This document shows, piece after piece, positions 55,128 through 63,749 of a DNA stretch of 64,000 nucleotides. The position numbers and the translations under genes were made by a program. Numbering within the stretch: the first letter of the stretch is position 1; each line of letters opens with the position of its first letter. The notes under the pieces were generated by a model. It made no database searches and had not been told where the DNA came from. It worked only from the letters and a program-made list of their open reading frames with translations. This stretch comes from an uncultured Gelidibacter sp. GTDB taxonomy: Bacteria > Bacteroidota > Bacteroidia > Flavobacteriales > Flavobacteriaceae. The DNA is taken from assembly GCF_947500795.1 (NCBI RefSeq), contig NZ_CANMTE010000002.1:496001-560000 (forward strand), written 5' to 3'.

Positions 55128-55568
55128 TTAGTCTGTCACACGATACCATTTTTGGGTTCTGTAGAAAAAGGCCACATAACCACGAACGTTTAAGGTGTTT
55201 GGACTGTCTTTATCAATCCACATTTTGCATTTGTATTCTTTGCCTTTCTGCGGATCGAAAATCGTACCGCCTTCATACTCATTATCACCATTTTTAGTCA
55301 AACCTTTCACTATAACCAAGCCTTCAATGGGCTGATTATAATCTTTTCCTTCACATTTAATGCAAGGTTTGCCTTGATCTTCAGGTAGCAATAATTTTGA
55401 AACCTTTCCGTAAATTTTTCCGTTAGCACTATAAAGTTCAACGATGGATTTGGTCTTGCCTGTTTCATCATCAACCGTTTTCCATTTGCCCGTAATTTGC
55501 TGTGCTTGGGATGATGGAATGCTCAAGAGTAATCCGAGGCATACTAAATAGGTTTTTATCGATTTCAT
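55128..55568 (-). CDS. DUF2147 exported protein
   Basis: 146 residues with a signal peptide (about 1-22, SSQAQQ). The mature part is one DUF2147 domain: GKWKTVDDETGKTKSIVEL at the start, a Cys pair in KPCIKCEGK, IVKGLTKNGDNEYEGGTIFDPQKGKEYKC, and the closing LNVRGYVAFFYRTQKWYR. DUF2147 is a small beta-barrel found in exported proteins, of unknown role. It begins nine bases after the outer-membrane protein gene and is co-transcribed with it. Confidence 0.9.
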   Translation of the reverse strand: MKSIKTYLVCLGLLLSIPSSQAQQITGKWKTVDDETGKTKSIVELYSANGKIYGKVSKLLLPEDQGKPCIKCEGKDYNQPIEGLVIVKGLTKNGDNEYEGGTIFDPQKGKEYKCKMWIDKDSPNTLNVRGYVAFFYRTQKWYRVTD

Positions 55569-55577
55569 AACTGAATA

Positions 55578-56513
55578 TTAAAGAATAAATCGAATTCCCA
55601 CATTAATTCCTGTGCCACTTGCATTCACGTATTGCGTCGGGATGAGACGTGGTTTGGTTTGGTCAGGTTGAGTGGTGGTACTTTGATTATAATCATCAGA
55701 GAATTCAAATTCTTTTTCATAAACAGGTAAATCTGCTAATTGTTGTCCCGGTACCAATTGCGATTGTCCGCCAGAAATAGCGGTTGTAGAATATTCCGTG
55801 ATTTTTGCCGATTTACTTTTGATGCTTAAGTTTTTGATCTCTACTTCACCAAAAATACTCAAGTTGTCGCTGATTGGGTAAGTGATTCCTAATGCTCCAA
55901 AATAGCCCACGCTAAATTTAGCTTGCACTTCACTCAATGCCTCTACCAAAATATCCGTGCCTTCGCCACCGCCATTTTTTTGTCTTGCAACAGTTTCAAT
56001 CGTCAGGTCGCCTGCTACAGGAACAATCAATCCGATACGTGCGTAAGGGTTAACCGCCTTAAAATTTGGAGTGATGAAGATTCCTGGAGCCACATCAAAA
56101 CCTCTTAAATAGGTGTTGGCTTCAGAATTGACCTGCGGACTTCTCAAACGCCCAATCATTGTTTTATCACCATGGAAATACGTGATGCCGAATTCAGCAC
56201 CAAAATAAGGATTGAACATATAGCCACCAGTAACATTAAATTTCATTCCAGCACCAGCCGTCCCATTTAAGGATTTTACATTAATTGAAGACCCGTCTGC
56301 ATTCACGGTAATATCAGTAGATTGCTTGATGCCGGTAAGTTCATTTGGGTCGGAATTATTAAATTCTGTTTTTCCAGATTGAAAACTGTAACCGCCAGTA
56401 ACACGGATGTAATAGTTTGAATCCTCAATAGGAGTCATGTCATTTTGAGCTTGCGAAACATAAGTTGTCGCCATTAGTATACAAGCTAACAAAGCGTTGC
56501 GTGTCATTTTCAT
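55578..56513 (-). CDS. Outer-membrane beta-barrel protein
   Basis: 311 residues with a signal peptide (about 1-22, TTYVSQAQ). Amphipathic strands run throughout, with barrel-type patterns such as NYYIRVTGGYSFQSG, NVTGGYMFNPYFGAEFGITYFHG, KFSVGYFGALGITYPISDNLSIFGEVEIK and a C-terminal GINVGIRFIL ending in a Phe-rich strand. It resembles OmpA-type N-terminal barrels. The binding partner is unknown. A likely promoter lies at 56591-56618. Confidence 0.82.
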   Translation of the reverse strand: MKMTRNALLACILMATTYVSQAQNDMTPIEDSNYYIRVTGGYSFQSGKTEFNNSDPNELTGIKQSTDITVNADGSSINVKSLNGTAGAGMKFNVTGGYMFNPYFGAEFGITYFHGDKTMIGRLRSPQVNSEANTYLRGFDVAPGIFITPNFKAVNPYARIGLIVPVAGDLTIETVARQKNGGGEGTDILVEALSEVQAKFSVGYFGALGITYPISDNLSIFGEVEIKNLSIKSKSAKITEYSTTAISGGQSQLVPGQQLADLPVYEKEFEFSDDYNQSTTTQPDQTKPRLIPTQYVNASGTGINVGIRFIL

Positions 56514-56590
56514 AATTGTAATTTTTTAGTTGTATAATTTTTTGATGTGGATATGGTTGAGGTACTATTTTTCAAAACCATAATGGGAGG

Positions 56591-56618
56591 TAAAGTTACG
56601 AAGAATAAAATGCTTCAA
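56591..56618 (-). promoter_or_regulatory. Candidate promoter of the outer-membrane protein/DUF2147 unit
   Basis: On the minus strand TTG (56616-56618), 17 bases, TAACTTTA (56591-56598), with one deviation from TAnnTTTG. Confidence 0.4.
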
Positions 56619-56783
56619 TGCATTAAATCCTAACCCATATAGGCGTTTGTGGGCACTTGGGTTACCATCATACGACTTATTTTTGACGATTTAAACGGTA
56701 TAAAGAGTGGTTTTTAATCACATTATAATTGGATTTTCAGACTGAAATTGAATCGATTACAACACATTTAATATCAAAATTAT

Positions 56784-56804
56784 CTACTAGTACCTACCAG
56801 TTTG
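56784..56804 (+). promoter_or_regulatory. Candidate operator of the gal operon
   Basis: CTACTAGTA and CTACCAGTT repeat in tandem with 10-base spacing right up to the -33 element, and TACTAGTA is an 8-base palindrome. Position suits binding by the GntR-type regulator of the same operon. Confidence 0.35.
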
Positions 56805-56831
56805 TATATGTGGAAAAATATTCTACATTTG
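56802..56831 (+). promoter_or_regulatory. Consensus promoter of the gal operon
   Basis: TTG at 56802-56804, 19 bases, TACATTTG at 56824-56831. The -7 element ends four bases before ATG 56836, so the transcript would start at or next to the start codon. Confidence 0.75.
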
Positions 56832-56835
56832 TTAC

Positions 56836-57834
56836 ATGGGCATTGTCAATATTAAAGAGAAATCCAGCATTCCTAAGTACAAACAAATTGTGGCTTCCAT
56901 TGAAGCTGCCATTGTTGCCGGTACTTTAAAAAAAGGGGATAAGTTGCCCTCCTTAAATTCAATTAAAAATCAGCATTCCTTATCCCGAGATACCGTTCTT
57001 ACTGCGTTTAATGAGTTGAAAACCCGAGGAATTATTCAATCTATCGTTGGAAAAGGCTATTATGTAAATAGTGTTGATGTTGAGGTCAACCATAAAATAT
57101 TCTTACTTTTTGACGAATTTAATTCGTTTAAGGAAGATTTATACAATTCGTTTCTATTCAGTTTAGGCGATAATATTCAAGTGGATATTTTCTTTCATCA
57201 CTTTAATCAGGATATGTTCGCCAAGTTGATTAATGATAATGCTGGAGATTATAGCGCGTATGTCATCATGCCTGCAAATCTGAAGAATACCGGACAAGTT
57301 ATAGAACGATTGCCACAGGATAAGGTTTATATTTTAGATCAAACACATGCCGATCTCAAGCAATACCCTTCAGTTTTTCAAAATTTCAAGAAAGATATAT
57401 ATCAGGGACTTGAAGTAGCTTTAGATAAAATTAAATCGTATCAAAAACTCGTTTTATTATATCCTGCATCGCGACAACCTCAAGGGATTAAAGATGGCTT
57501 TCAGGCATTTTGCGAACATCACAATCTGACTAATGAAATCATTGATAGTTTTTCAAATAGGACAATAACTGCCGGTGAACTTTATATTGTATTGGACGAT
57601 AAAAACCTAATTCGAATTATAAAGCATATTAAAGAACAAGAGTTGCTACTGGCAAAAGACGTCGGTATTATCTCTTATAATGACACTTTATTAAAAGAAA
57701 TTGTTGAAGGCGGCATTACGACCATTTCAACCGATTTTAATCTAATGGGGCAACGATTGGCAGAGATGATTCTGAATAAGGAATTTGCCCAAGTTGAAAA
57801 CCTGAACCGTTTAATAATTAGAAAATCTATATAA
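56836..57834 (+). CDS. GntR-family regulator with periplasmic-binding-like sensor domain
   Basis: 332 residues. The N-terminal winged helix (about 8-75) has PKYKQIVASIEAAIVAGTLKKGDKLPS, NQHSLSRDTVLTAFNEL and GIIQSIVGKGYYVNS. The rest (about 80-330) is a LacI/periplasmic-binding-type ligand domain as in AraR-like proteins. As the first gene of the galactose operon it probably represses the operon and its own promoter, and is relieved by galactose or a derivative. The start is fixed by the promoter, which leaves no room upstream. Confidence 0.92.
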   Translation: MGIVNIKEKSSIPKYKQIVASIEAAIVAGTLKKGDKLPSLNSIKNQHSLSRDTVLTAFNELKTRGIIQSIVGKGYYVNSVDVEVNHKIFLLFDEFNSFKEDLYNSFLFSLGDNIQVDIFFHHFNQDMFAKLINDNAGDYSAYVIMPANLKNTGQVIERLPQDKVYILDQTHADLKQYPSVFQNFKKDIYQGLEVALDKIKSYQKLVLLYPASRQPQGIKDGFQAFCEHHNLTNEIIDSFSNRTITAGELYIVLDDKNLIRIIKHIKEQELLLAKDVGIISYNDTLLKEIVEGGITTISTDFNLMGQRLAEMILNKEFAQVENLNRLIIRKSI

Positions 57835-57837
57835 ACC

Positions 57838-58740
57838 TTGTATACACTTACAAAAAAAGAAGCGCATGGGTTGCAGTTTGTTGAACTGACTAATGCTGAC
57901 CAAACCACTAAAGCTACATTATGTCTTAACCAAGGTGGCCGATTGAGTGACCTTGTGTTTAATGGTATTGCGGTGCTTGCCGACTATGCTCCGTCAACGT
58001 ATAAAGACAATTACGCCTCTTCTATTTTGTTTCCTTTTGCGAACAGAATTAAGGATGGCACCTATTCTTTTGAAAATCGTAAATACACGTTAGATTGTAA
58101 TGAAGTGGATAAAAACAATGCACTTCATGGGTTGGTTTATGATAAAACCTTCGAATGTAGTGGTGAAGATCTTCAAGCAAATTATGGAGCTATCACGCTA
58201 AATTATAATTACGATGGTTCTTGCAAAGGATTTCCATTTAAGTTTGAAATGAGATTGACCTATAAATTATCTGGTGATGATTTAAGTCTGTCGGTTGAAA
58301 TAAAAAATAACGATACGAAGGCACTTCCATTCACCTTAGGCTGGCACCCGTATTTCGTGAGTAAAAACATAGATGAAAGCAGTCTGCATTTTGATAGTGA
58401 AACTCAATTTTTATGCGACACTCAGCAAATTGTTTCCGGCACATGTCCTTTTGATATTGAAATGCCGTACCATCTTAAAGGTGTCACTTTAGATGATGGA
58501 TATGAGCTACAATCTAATACCGTCCAATTTCATACGCCAGAATATCTTTTAAAAATTGGCAGTACTTCTGAAAAAAAATATTTACAATTGTACACACCTA
58601 AAACTCCAAATGTTATTGCGATTGAGCCAATGACGGGTGCGGCAGACAGTTTTAATAATGCTATAGGCTTGCAAACATTACAGCCAAATGCAGAGTATGA
58701 CGTTACATGGACTATCGCATTTAAAGATCTTAGAGACTAA
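57838..58740 (+). CDS. galM: Aldose 1-epimerase
   Basis: 300 residues from TTG 57838 (MYTLTKKEAHGLQFVEL), three bases after the regulator's stop; no ATG alternative is near. It interconverts alpha- and beta-galactose so that galactokinase receives its substrate. Signatures: FPFANRIKDGTYSFENRKY, HGLVYDKTFE (His in the active site), LGWHPYF with the second catalytic His, and IEPMTGAADSFNN with the general-base Glu region. It is second in the gal operon. Confidence 0.92.
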   Translation: MYTLTKKEAHGLQFVELTNADQTTKATLCLNQGGRLSDLVFNGIAVLADYAPSTYKDNYASSILFPFANRIKDGTYSFENRKYTLDCNEVDKNNALHGLVYDKTFECSGEDLQANYGAITLNYNYDGSCKGFPFKFEMRLTYKLSGDDLSLSVEIKNNDTKALPFTLGWHPYFVSKNIDESSLHFDSETQFLCDTQQIVSGTCPFDIEMPYHLKGVTLDDGYELQSNTVQFHTPEYLLKIGSTSEKKYLQLYTPKTPNVIAIEPMTGAADSFNNAIGLQTLQPNAEYDVTWTIAFKDLRD

Positions 58741-58768
58741 TGAACACTAACAAACTAATCAGATAATT

Positions 58769-60415
58769 ATGCAATTTTTAACTTTTATTGGGTTTACGGT
58801 ACTCGTGGCGGTAATCTCCTATTTAAAAACCAGAAGAACAGATGAAGGCACTTCAGATGGGTATTTCTTAGGCGGACGTAGTTTAACTGCCGGCGTCGTT
58901 GCAGGATCATTATTACTTACCAATTTATCTACGGAGCAATTGGTGGGACTTAATGGATCAGCTTATCAGAGCGGGTTGTCCGTAATGGTGTGGGAAACTG
59001 TTGCTGCCGTTGCGATGGTATTAACCGCTATTTTCTTATTACCACGCTATTTAAAGGGCGGATTGACAACTATACCGGGGTTTTTGGCGGAGCGTTTTGA
59101 CGTCACAACCAAGACCTTAACCTCTGTGTTATTCCTTTCGGGCTATGTAGTTGTGTTACTTCCGGTTATTTTATATTCTGGCTCTTTGGCTATTAGTGGG
59201 ATGTTTGATGTGCCTGAACTATTAGGTGTTACCCAAACCCAGTCTATTTGGATCTGTGTGTGGGGCATTGGGATCATCGGATCTATTTATGCCGTATTTG
59301 GTGGACTTAAAGCCGTTGCGGTATCTGATTCTATTAATGCGATTGGCTTGTTGATTGGTGGTGTGTTAATCCCGATTTTTGGGTTGTTGATGATTGGTGA
59401 TGGAAATATGTTAGATGGCTTATCCATCCTTACTACTGAACATCCTGACAAATTTAAATCGATGGGAGGACCGACAGATCCGGTGCCATTCTATACCATA
59501 TTTACAGGGATGATGTTGGTGAATTTGTTTTATTGGGGAACCAACCAACAGATCATCCAAAGAGCACTTGGGGCTAAAAATTTAAAAGAAGGCCAAAAAG
59601 GATTGTTGTTGGCCGGGTTTATTAAAATATTAGGGCCAATCATTGTGGTTTTACCAGGATTGATCGCTTATCATATGTTTCAAGGAACATTAGAAAATGC
59701 AGATAGTGCCTACCCTATGTTGGTTAAAAAAGTATTACCTACAGCTTTTGTCGGCTTTTTTGCAGCGGTAGTTTTTGGTGCTATTTTGAGTTCCTTTAAT
59801 AGTGTACTAAACAGTTCCGTTACTTTGTTTGGTATCGATGTCTATAAACAACACATCAATAAGGATGCTGACGAAAAAACGGTAGTTAAATACGGTAAAA
59901 CTTTTGGAATTGTCTTAGCAATTGCGGCTATGTTTATTGCGCCACTGATTGCTAACGCAGGTAGTTTGTTTGCGTATTTACAAGAAATCAACGGTATTTA
60001 TAGTATTCCAATCTTGACCATTATTGTAGTTGGCTATACCACTAAACGCGTGCCTGCTATCGCCGCAAAAATTGGATTAATCTCAGGATGTTTATTATAC
60101 ATTATCAGCCAATTCTTCATGAAGGACTATTTTATTGGGAAGGCCCTTGCTGAAGCATCGGCTTCAGGAGTTACTGATACAGCTGCGTTAGCACTAGTTG
60201 AAGCGCAAGCTTATCCTCACTTTTTAGATATCATGGCCATTCTATTCGTGTTGAATATTGTGATCATGTTAATCATCGGGAAACTAAGACCAAGAGAAAC
60301 ACCTTTCGTTCAAGAATACACCAAACAGGTAGATATCACCCCTTATAAGCATGTGAAGTCTGTTGGCTTGGTCATCTGTTTATTGGTTATTGCAGTGTAT
60401 GTTTATTTTGCTTAA
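58769..60415 (+). CDS. Sodium/sugar symporter, SSS family
   Basis: 548 residues with 14 predicted membrane helices. Typical SGLT-like features are an N-terminal GYFLGGRSLTAGVVAGSLLLTNLSTEQLVGLNG segment (seen in the LNG-SAYQSG region), the GGLKAVAVSDSINA block, NLFYWGTNQQIIQRALGAKN and a C-terminal GAILSSFNSVLNSSVTLFGIDVY motif. Its place between galM and galK makes galactose the likely cotransported sugar, moved with Na+. It is third in the operon, with 28 bases from galM and two bases to galK. Confidence 0.92.
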   Translation: MQFLTFIGFTVLVAVISYLKTRRTDEGTSDGYFLGGRSLTAGVVAGSLLLTNLSTEQLVGLNGSAYQSGLSVMVWETVAAVAMVLTAIFLLPRYLKGGLTTIPGFLAERFDVTTKTLTSVLFLSGYVVVLLPVILYSGSLAISGMFDVPELLGVTQTQSIWICVWGIGIIGSIYAVFGGLKAVAVSDSINAIGLLIGGVLIPIFGLLMIGDGNMLDGLSILTTEHPDKFKSMGGPTDPVPFYTIFTGMMLVNLFYWGTNQQIIQRALGAKNLKEGQKGLLLAGFIKILGPIIVVLPGLIAYHMFQGTLENADSAYPMLVKKVLPTAFVGFFAAVVFGAILSSFNSVLNSSVTLFGIDVYKQHINKDADEKTVVKYGKTFGIVLAIAAMFIAPLIANAGSLFAYLQEINGIYSIPILTIIVVGYTTKRVPAIAAKIGLISGCLLYIISQFFMKDYFIGKALAEASASGVTDTAALALVEAQAYPHFLDIMAILFVLNIVIMLIIGKLRPRETPFVQEYTKQVDITPYKHVKSVGLVICLLVIAVYVYFA

Positions 60416-60417
60416 TT

Positions 60418-61572
60418 ATGAAGAATAAGAAATTAATTAAAGACGTTAAACAGCGTTTTAAATCACATTTTAATACAGAACCTTTACTTGTCTATTCGCC
60501 AGGAAGAATCAATTTGATAGGAGAACACACTGATTATAATGAAGGTTTTGTGTTTCCTGCCGCCATCAATAAAGGCATCGCACTTGCTATTCAAAAAAGT
60601 GATGCTTCTACAAGTAAAGTTATTGCCTTAAACATGGAAGAAGCGCATGAATTTGGCTTGGATGCTTTAAAACCTTTGAGTGATGGTGGATGGCGAAATT
60701 ATATCTTAGGGGTTATTGCTGAAGTTCAAAAGTTGGGTAAAAACCCAGGCAACTTTAATAGTGTGTTTACAGGAAATATTCCTGGAGGTGCAGGCATGTC
60801 TTCATCAGCAGCCTTAGAAAATAGTTTTGTCTATGGGTTGAATGAACTTTTTGATCTAGGCTTGACCAAAGAGGAGATGATTTTAGTCTCCCAAAAAGCA
60901 GAGCATAACTTTGTAGGTGTTAATTGTGGGATTATGGATCAGTATGCCAGTATGTTTGGCATCACGGACAGCGCTTTACTTTTAGATTGTAGAACGGTCG
61001 AGTCCAAGGCTTATACTATCGATTTTAAAGATTATGAGTTGATGCTCATTAATACTAATGTAAAGCACGATTTATCAGAAAGTGCCTATAACGACCGACG
61101 CGCAGTATGTGAGAATATATCAAAACTTCTAAATGTTGATGCTTTAAGGGATGCAACAAAGGAGGATTTAGATGGTTTGAAGTCTGAGATTAGTGACGCT
61201 GATTATCAAAAAGCACTCTATGTCATTCAAGAAAATAACCGAGTACAGTGTTTTGCTGAATCGATAGAAGAAAATGATGTTGACACTTTGGGAGACTTGC
61301 TTTTTCAATCGCATAACGGTTTGAGCAAACAATATCAAGTGAGTTGCGCTGAGCTGGATTTTTTGGTGGAGCGCGCCAAAGAAAGTCCCGATGTTGCTGG
61401 TGCCCGCATGATGGGTGGCGGTTTTGGTGGCTGTACAATCAACTTGGTGTTGAAAACTGCCTTTAAAACCTTCAAAAAAGAAGTTTCTGAACAGTATAAA
61501 AACGAATTCGGAACAACGTGTTCTGTTTATAAAGTGAAGTTGTCACAGGGAACACACGTTATCAAGTCTTAA
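60418..61572 (+). CDS. galK: Galactokinase
   Basis: 384 residues of the GHMP kinase family. The galactose signature is PGRINLIGEHTDYNEGFVFP; the ATP loop is PGGAGMSSSAALE; the third motif is GARMMGGGFGGCTINLV near the C-terminus. It forms galactose-1-phosphate in the Leloir pathway. It begins two bases after the symporter gene and ends 17 bases before galT. Confidence 0.96.
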   Translation: MKNKKLIKDVKQRFKSHFNTEPLLVYSPGRINLIGEHTDYNEGFVFPAAINKGIALAIQKSDASTSKVIALNMEEAHEFGLDALKPLSDGGWRNYILGVIAEVQKLGKNPGNFNSVFTGNIPGGAGMSSSAALENSFVYGLNELFDLGLTKEEMILVSQKAEHNFVGVNCGIMDQYASMFGITDSALLLDCRTVESKAYTIDFKDYELMLINTNVKHDLSESAYNDRRAVCENISKLLNVDALRDATKEDLDGLKSEISDADYQKALYVIQENNRVQCFAESIEENDVDTLGDLLFQSHNGLSKQYQVSCAELDFLVERAKESPDVAGARMMGGGFGGCTINLVLKTAFKTFKKEVSEQYKNEFGTTCSVYKVKLSQGTHVIKS

Positions 61573-61589
61573 TTATACATTAAAGTACA

Positions 61590-62612
61590 ATGAATACAAA
61601 TTTACAAGATTACTCGCATAAACGATTCAATATATTAACTGGCGAATGGGTATTGGTGTCGCCACATAGAGCGAAACGCCCGTGGCAAGGACAGAATGAA
61701 ACGGTGGCAAATGAAAACCGTCCAGCACATGATCCAGAATGTTATTTGTGTGCGGGAAATACACGGATTAATGGCGAAAAAAATCCAGATTATAAAGATG
61801 CCTTTGTCTTTACCAATGACTTTGCGGCTTTGCAAACCACATCACCAGTGTTTTCTGTAAATGAAGGCTTGTTTAAAGCGGAGAGCGAACAAGGTATTTG
61901 TAAAGTGATTTGCTTTAGCCCTGACCATTCCAAAAGTTTGGCGGATATGGCAGTTGAAGATATTACGAAAGTGGTTAAGACCTGGCAAGCTGAATATGAC
62001 TTATTAGGTGCTAATGAAGCGATTAACTACGTGCAGATTTTTGAAAATAAAGGTGCCGTAATGGGCTGTAGCAATCCACATCCGCACGGGCAAATTTGGA
62101 GTCAATCAACCTTACCAAACGAGGTAGAGAAAAAAGATTTACATCAAAAAACCTATTATGATACGCATAAAAGCAGTCTTTTAGGCGATTATTTAAAGCA
62201 GGAACTTGAAGCGCATGAACGTATTATTTATCAGAATGACCACTTTGTAGTACTGACGCCATTTTGGGCGGTTTGGCCGTTTGAAACCATGATTGTTCCG
62301 AAGTACAACTACACCAATATTTCAGAATTATCAGATGCTGAAAGCATTGCTTTTGCAGATGCTATTTCTAAAATCACCAAAGCTTATGATGCACTGTTTC
62401 AAGTGTCATTTCCATATTCTAGCGGAATTCATCAAGCACCAACCAACGGACAAGATAATAGCCATTGGCATTGGCATATGAGTTTTTATCCACCATTATT
62501 GAGAAGTGCGACGGTTAAGAAATTTATGGTAGGCTATGAGATGTTTGGCTCACCACAACGTGATATTACTGCGGAGCAAGCAGCGGATAGGCTTAGAGCG
62601 TTGGTTGTATAA
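61590..62612 (+). CDS. galT: Galactose-1-phosphate uridylyltransferase
   Basis: 340 residues. It exchanges UMP between UDP-glucose and galactose-1-phosphate. Zinc ligands appear in CYLCAGNTR, and the catalytic His lies in the HPHGQIWSQS motif (NPHPHGQ). C-terminal sugar-binding residues are in HQAPTNG and HWHWHMSFYPPLLRS. It is the last gene of the operon and is followed by a terminator. galE is not in the window. Confidence 0.97.
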   Translation: MNTNLQDYSHKRFNILTGEWVLVSPHRAKRPWQGQNETVANENRPAHDPECYLCAGNTRINGEKNPDYKDAFVFTNDFAALQTTSPVFSVNEGLFKAESEQGICKVICFSPDHSKSLADMAVEDITKVVKTWQAEYDLLGANEAINYVQIFENKGAVMGCSNPHPHGQIWSQSTLPNEVEKKDLHQKTYYDTHKSSLLGDYLKQELEAHERIIYQNDHFVVLTPFWAVWPFETMIVPKYNYTNISELSDAESIAFADAISKITKAYDALFQVSFPYSSGIHQAPTNGQDNSHWHWHMSFYPPLLRSATVKKFMVGYEMFGSPQRDITAEQAADRLRALVV

Positions 62613-62630
62613 TAAAATATTTATGACGAT

Positions 62631-62666
62631 AAAAAAGGCTTCAATAATTCTATTGAGGCCTTTTTT
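62631..62666 (+). terminator. Terminator of the gal operon
   Basis: AAAGGCTTCAATA pairs with TATTGAGGCCTTT around ATTC and is followed by a T-run; the A-run on the left lets it also serve the convergent hydrolase gene. Confidence 0.85.
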
Positions 62667-62684
62667 GAAGGTATCGCACGCTAA

Positions 62685-63611
62685 TCAGTATTTTAACCCC
62701 TTTACTAACTCTGCAAATCCTGCCGCAGGTTTCCAGTCCGATTCTGGTTCAAAATAATTCCATAAATATGCGGAAATTGCTCTCTGTAATTCCCATGCTT
62801 TATTGTCAAATCCCCAAGATTCATCGGCATTGTTTTTAGTAGCAATGTAAAACACATAATCTCCACTTGGCGCATTCACCATCACTAATTCTGAACGGGA
62901 TTTATTAACCATCCCTTGTTTAGCAGCGGTTTGAACGTATGGCGGAATTTGAGAAAGTGAATAATCGGTATAAAAGGAGTTGCTCATAATTCTGTACATC
63001 TCATCACTCGCAGCTTCATCAACTAAGGCTCTGTTTCTCATTTTTATAAGCAAAGACGCCATTTCCCGAGGTGTAGTTTGTCCCCAGCCATAGGTTTCCC
63101 AATCTAAAGTTCTGCCTTCGGTTCGGCTATTCACTCGCGTATGCTTCAAGCCTAAGTCGGCCATGGTTTTGTTGATGGCCAGTCCGCCACCTACAAGTTC
63201 TTGACACCACAATGACGTGGTATTATCACTCATCGTAATCATCAACGACACCAAAGTACGAAGGTCCGTAACGGTACTGTCTTTATAAAACTGCATTAAT
63301 CCTGATCCGCCATACACACGTTTTGCATCATACACCATGGTGTCATTAAGATGCAATTTCCCGGCTTTTATCTGATTAAACACTTCAATTAAAATTGGCA
63401 CCTTAACAATGCTCGCCGTTGGGAAAATAGTATCGGCATTGATGGCCGCTTCTTTTTGGGTTTTAAGATTGTAAACATAAATGCCAACATCGCCTTCAAA
63501 GTTTTTGACGAGTTCTGTAAGTCCGGATTCCAAAGTTTTATCAGTTTGTTGTGCCGACATAAAATGACATAAAAAAATTAGCACTAAGGAACAATATAGT
63601 TTTGTTTTCAT
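62685..63611 (-). CDS. Class A beta-lactamase-like serine hydrolase
   Basis: 308 residues with a signal peptide (about 1-20, CHFMSAQQ). The serine-beta-lactamase fold is visible: nucleophile Ser67 and Lys70 in TASIVKVP, Ser128-Asp129-Asn130 in MSDN, and Glu165 in RTEG at the position expected for the deacylating Glu, before TTPREMA. The usual KTG box is KQG (231-233, AAKQGMV), so activity on beta-lactams is doubtful. The length is that of class A enzymes. It is a single gene, convergent with the gal operon, with no resistance gene near it. Confidence 0.85.
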   Translation of the reverse strand: MKTKLYCSLVLIFLCHFMSAQQTDKTLESGLTELVKNFEGDVGIYVYNLKTQKEAAINADTIFPTASIVKVPILIEVFNQIKAGKLHLNDTMVYDAKRVYGGSGLMQFYKDSTVTDLRTLVSLMITMSDNTTSLWCQELVGGGLAINKTMADLGLKHTRVNSRTEGRTLDWETYGWGQTTPREMASLLIKMRNRALVDEAASDEMYRIMSNSFYTDYSLSQIPPYVQTAAKQGMVNKSRSELVMVNAPSGDYVFYIATKNNADESWGFDNKAWELQRAISAYLWNYFEPESDWKPAAGFAELVKGLKY

Positions 63612-63749
63612 AAATAAGACGTGTGAATTGTATTCTTGGGATAATTTACGAAATTTATGATTATTGTGCCTTTTTTTGATAAAAACAGTAGGATGTTGCG
63701 CAACGAGATTAACGTTAGGAACGTAAAACCAGGATTGTTGAGAAATCTG

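Larger units (their letters stand above)
56514..56835. other. 322-base divergent intergenic region
   Basis: Between the outer-membrane barrel gene (minus) and the GntR gene (plus). It holds a candidate minus-strand promoter (56591-56618), the consensus plus-strand promoter (56802-56831) and CTAC-type repeats before it; the rest is AT-rich with no gene. Confidence 0.5.

Noticed and set aside
62685-63611. Naming the hydrolase an antibiotic-resistance gene
   Set aside because: The KTG box is changed, and no mobile element or resistance gene is nearby.
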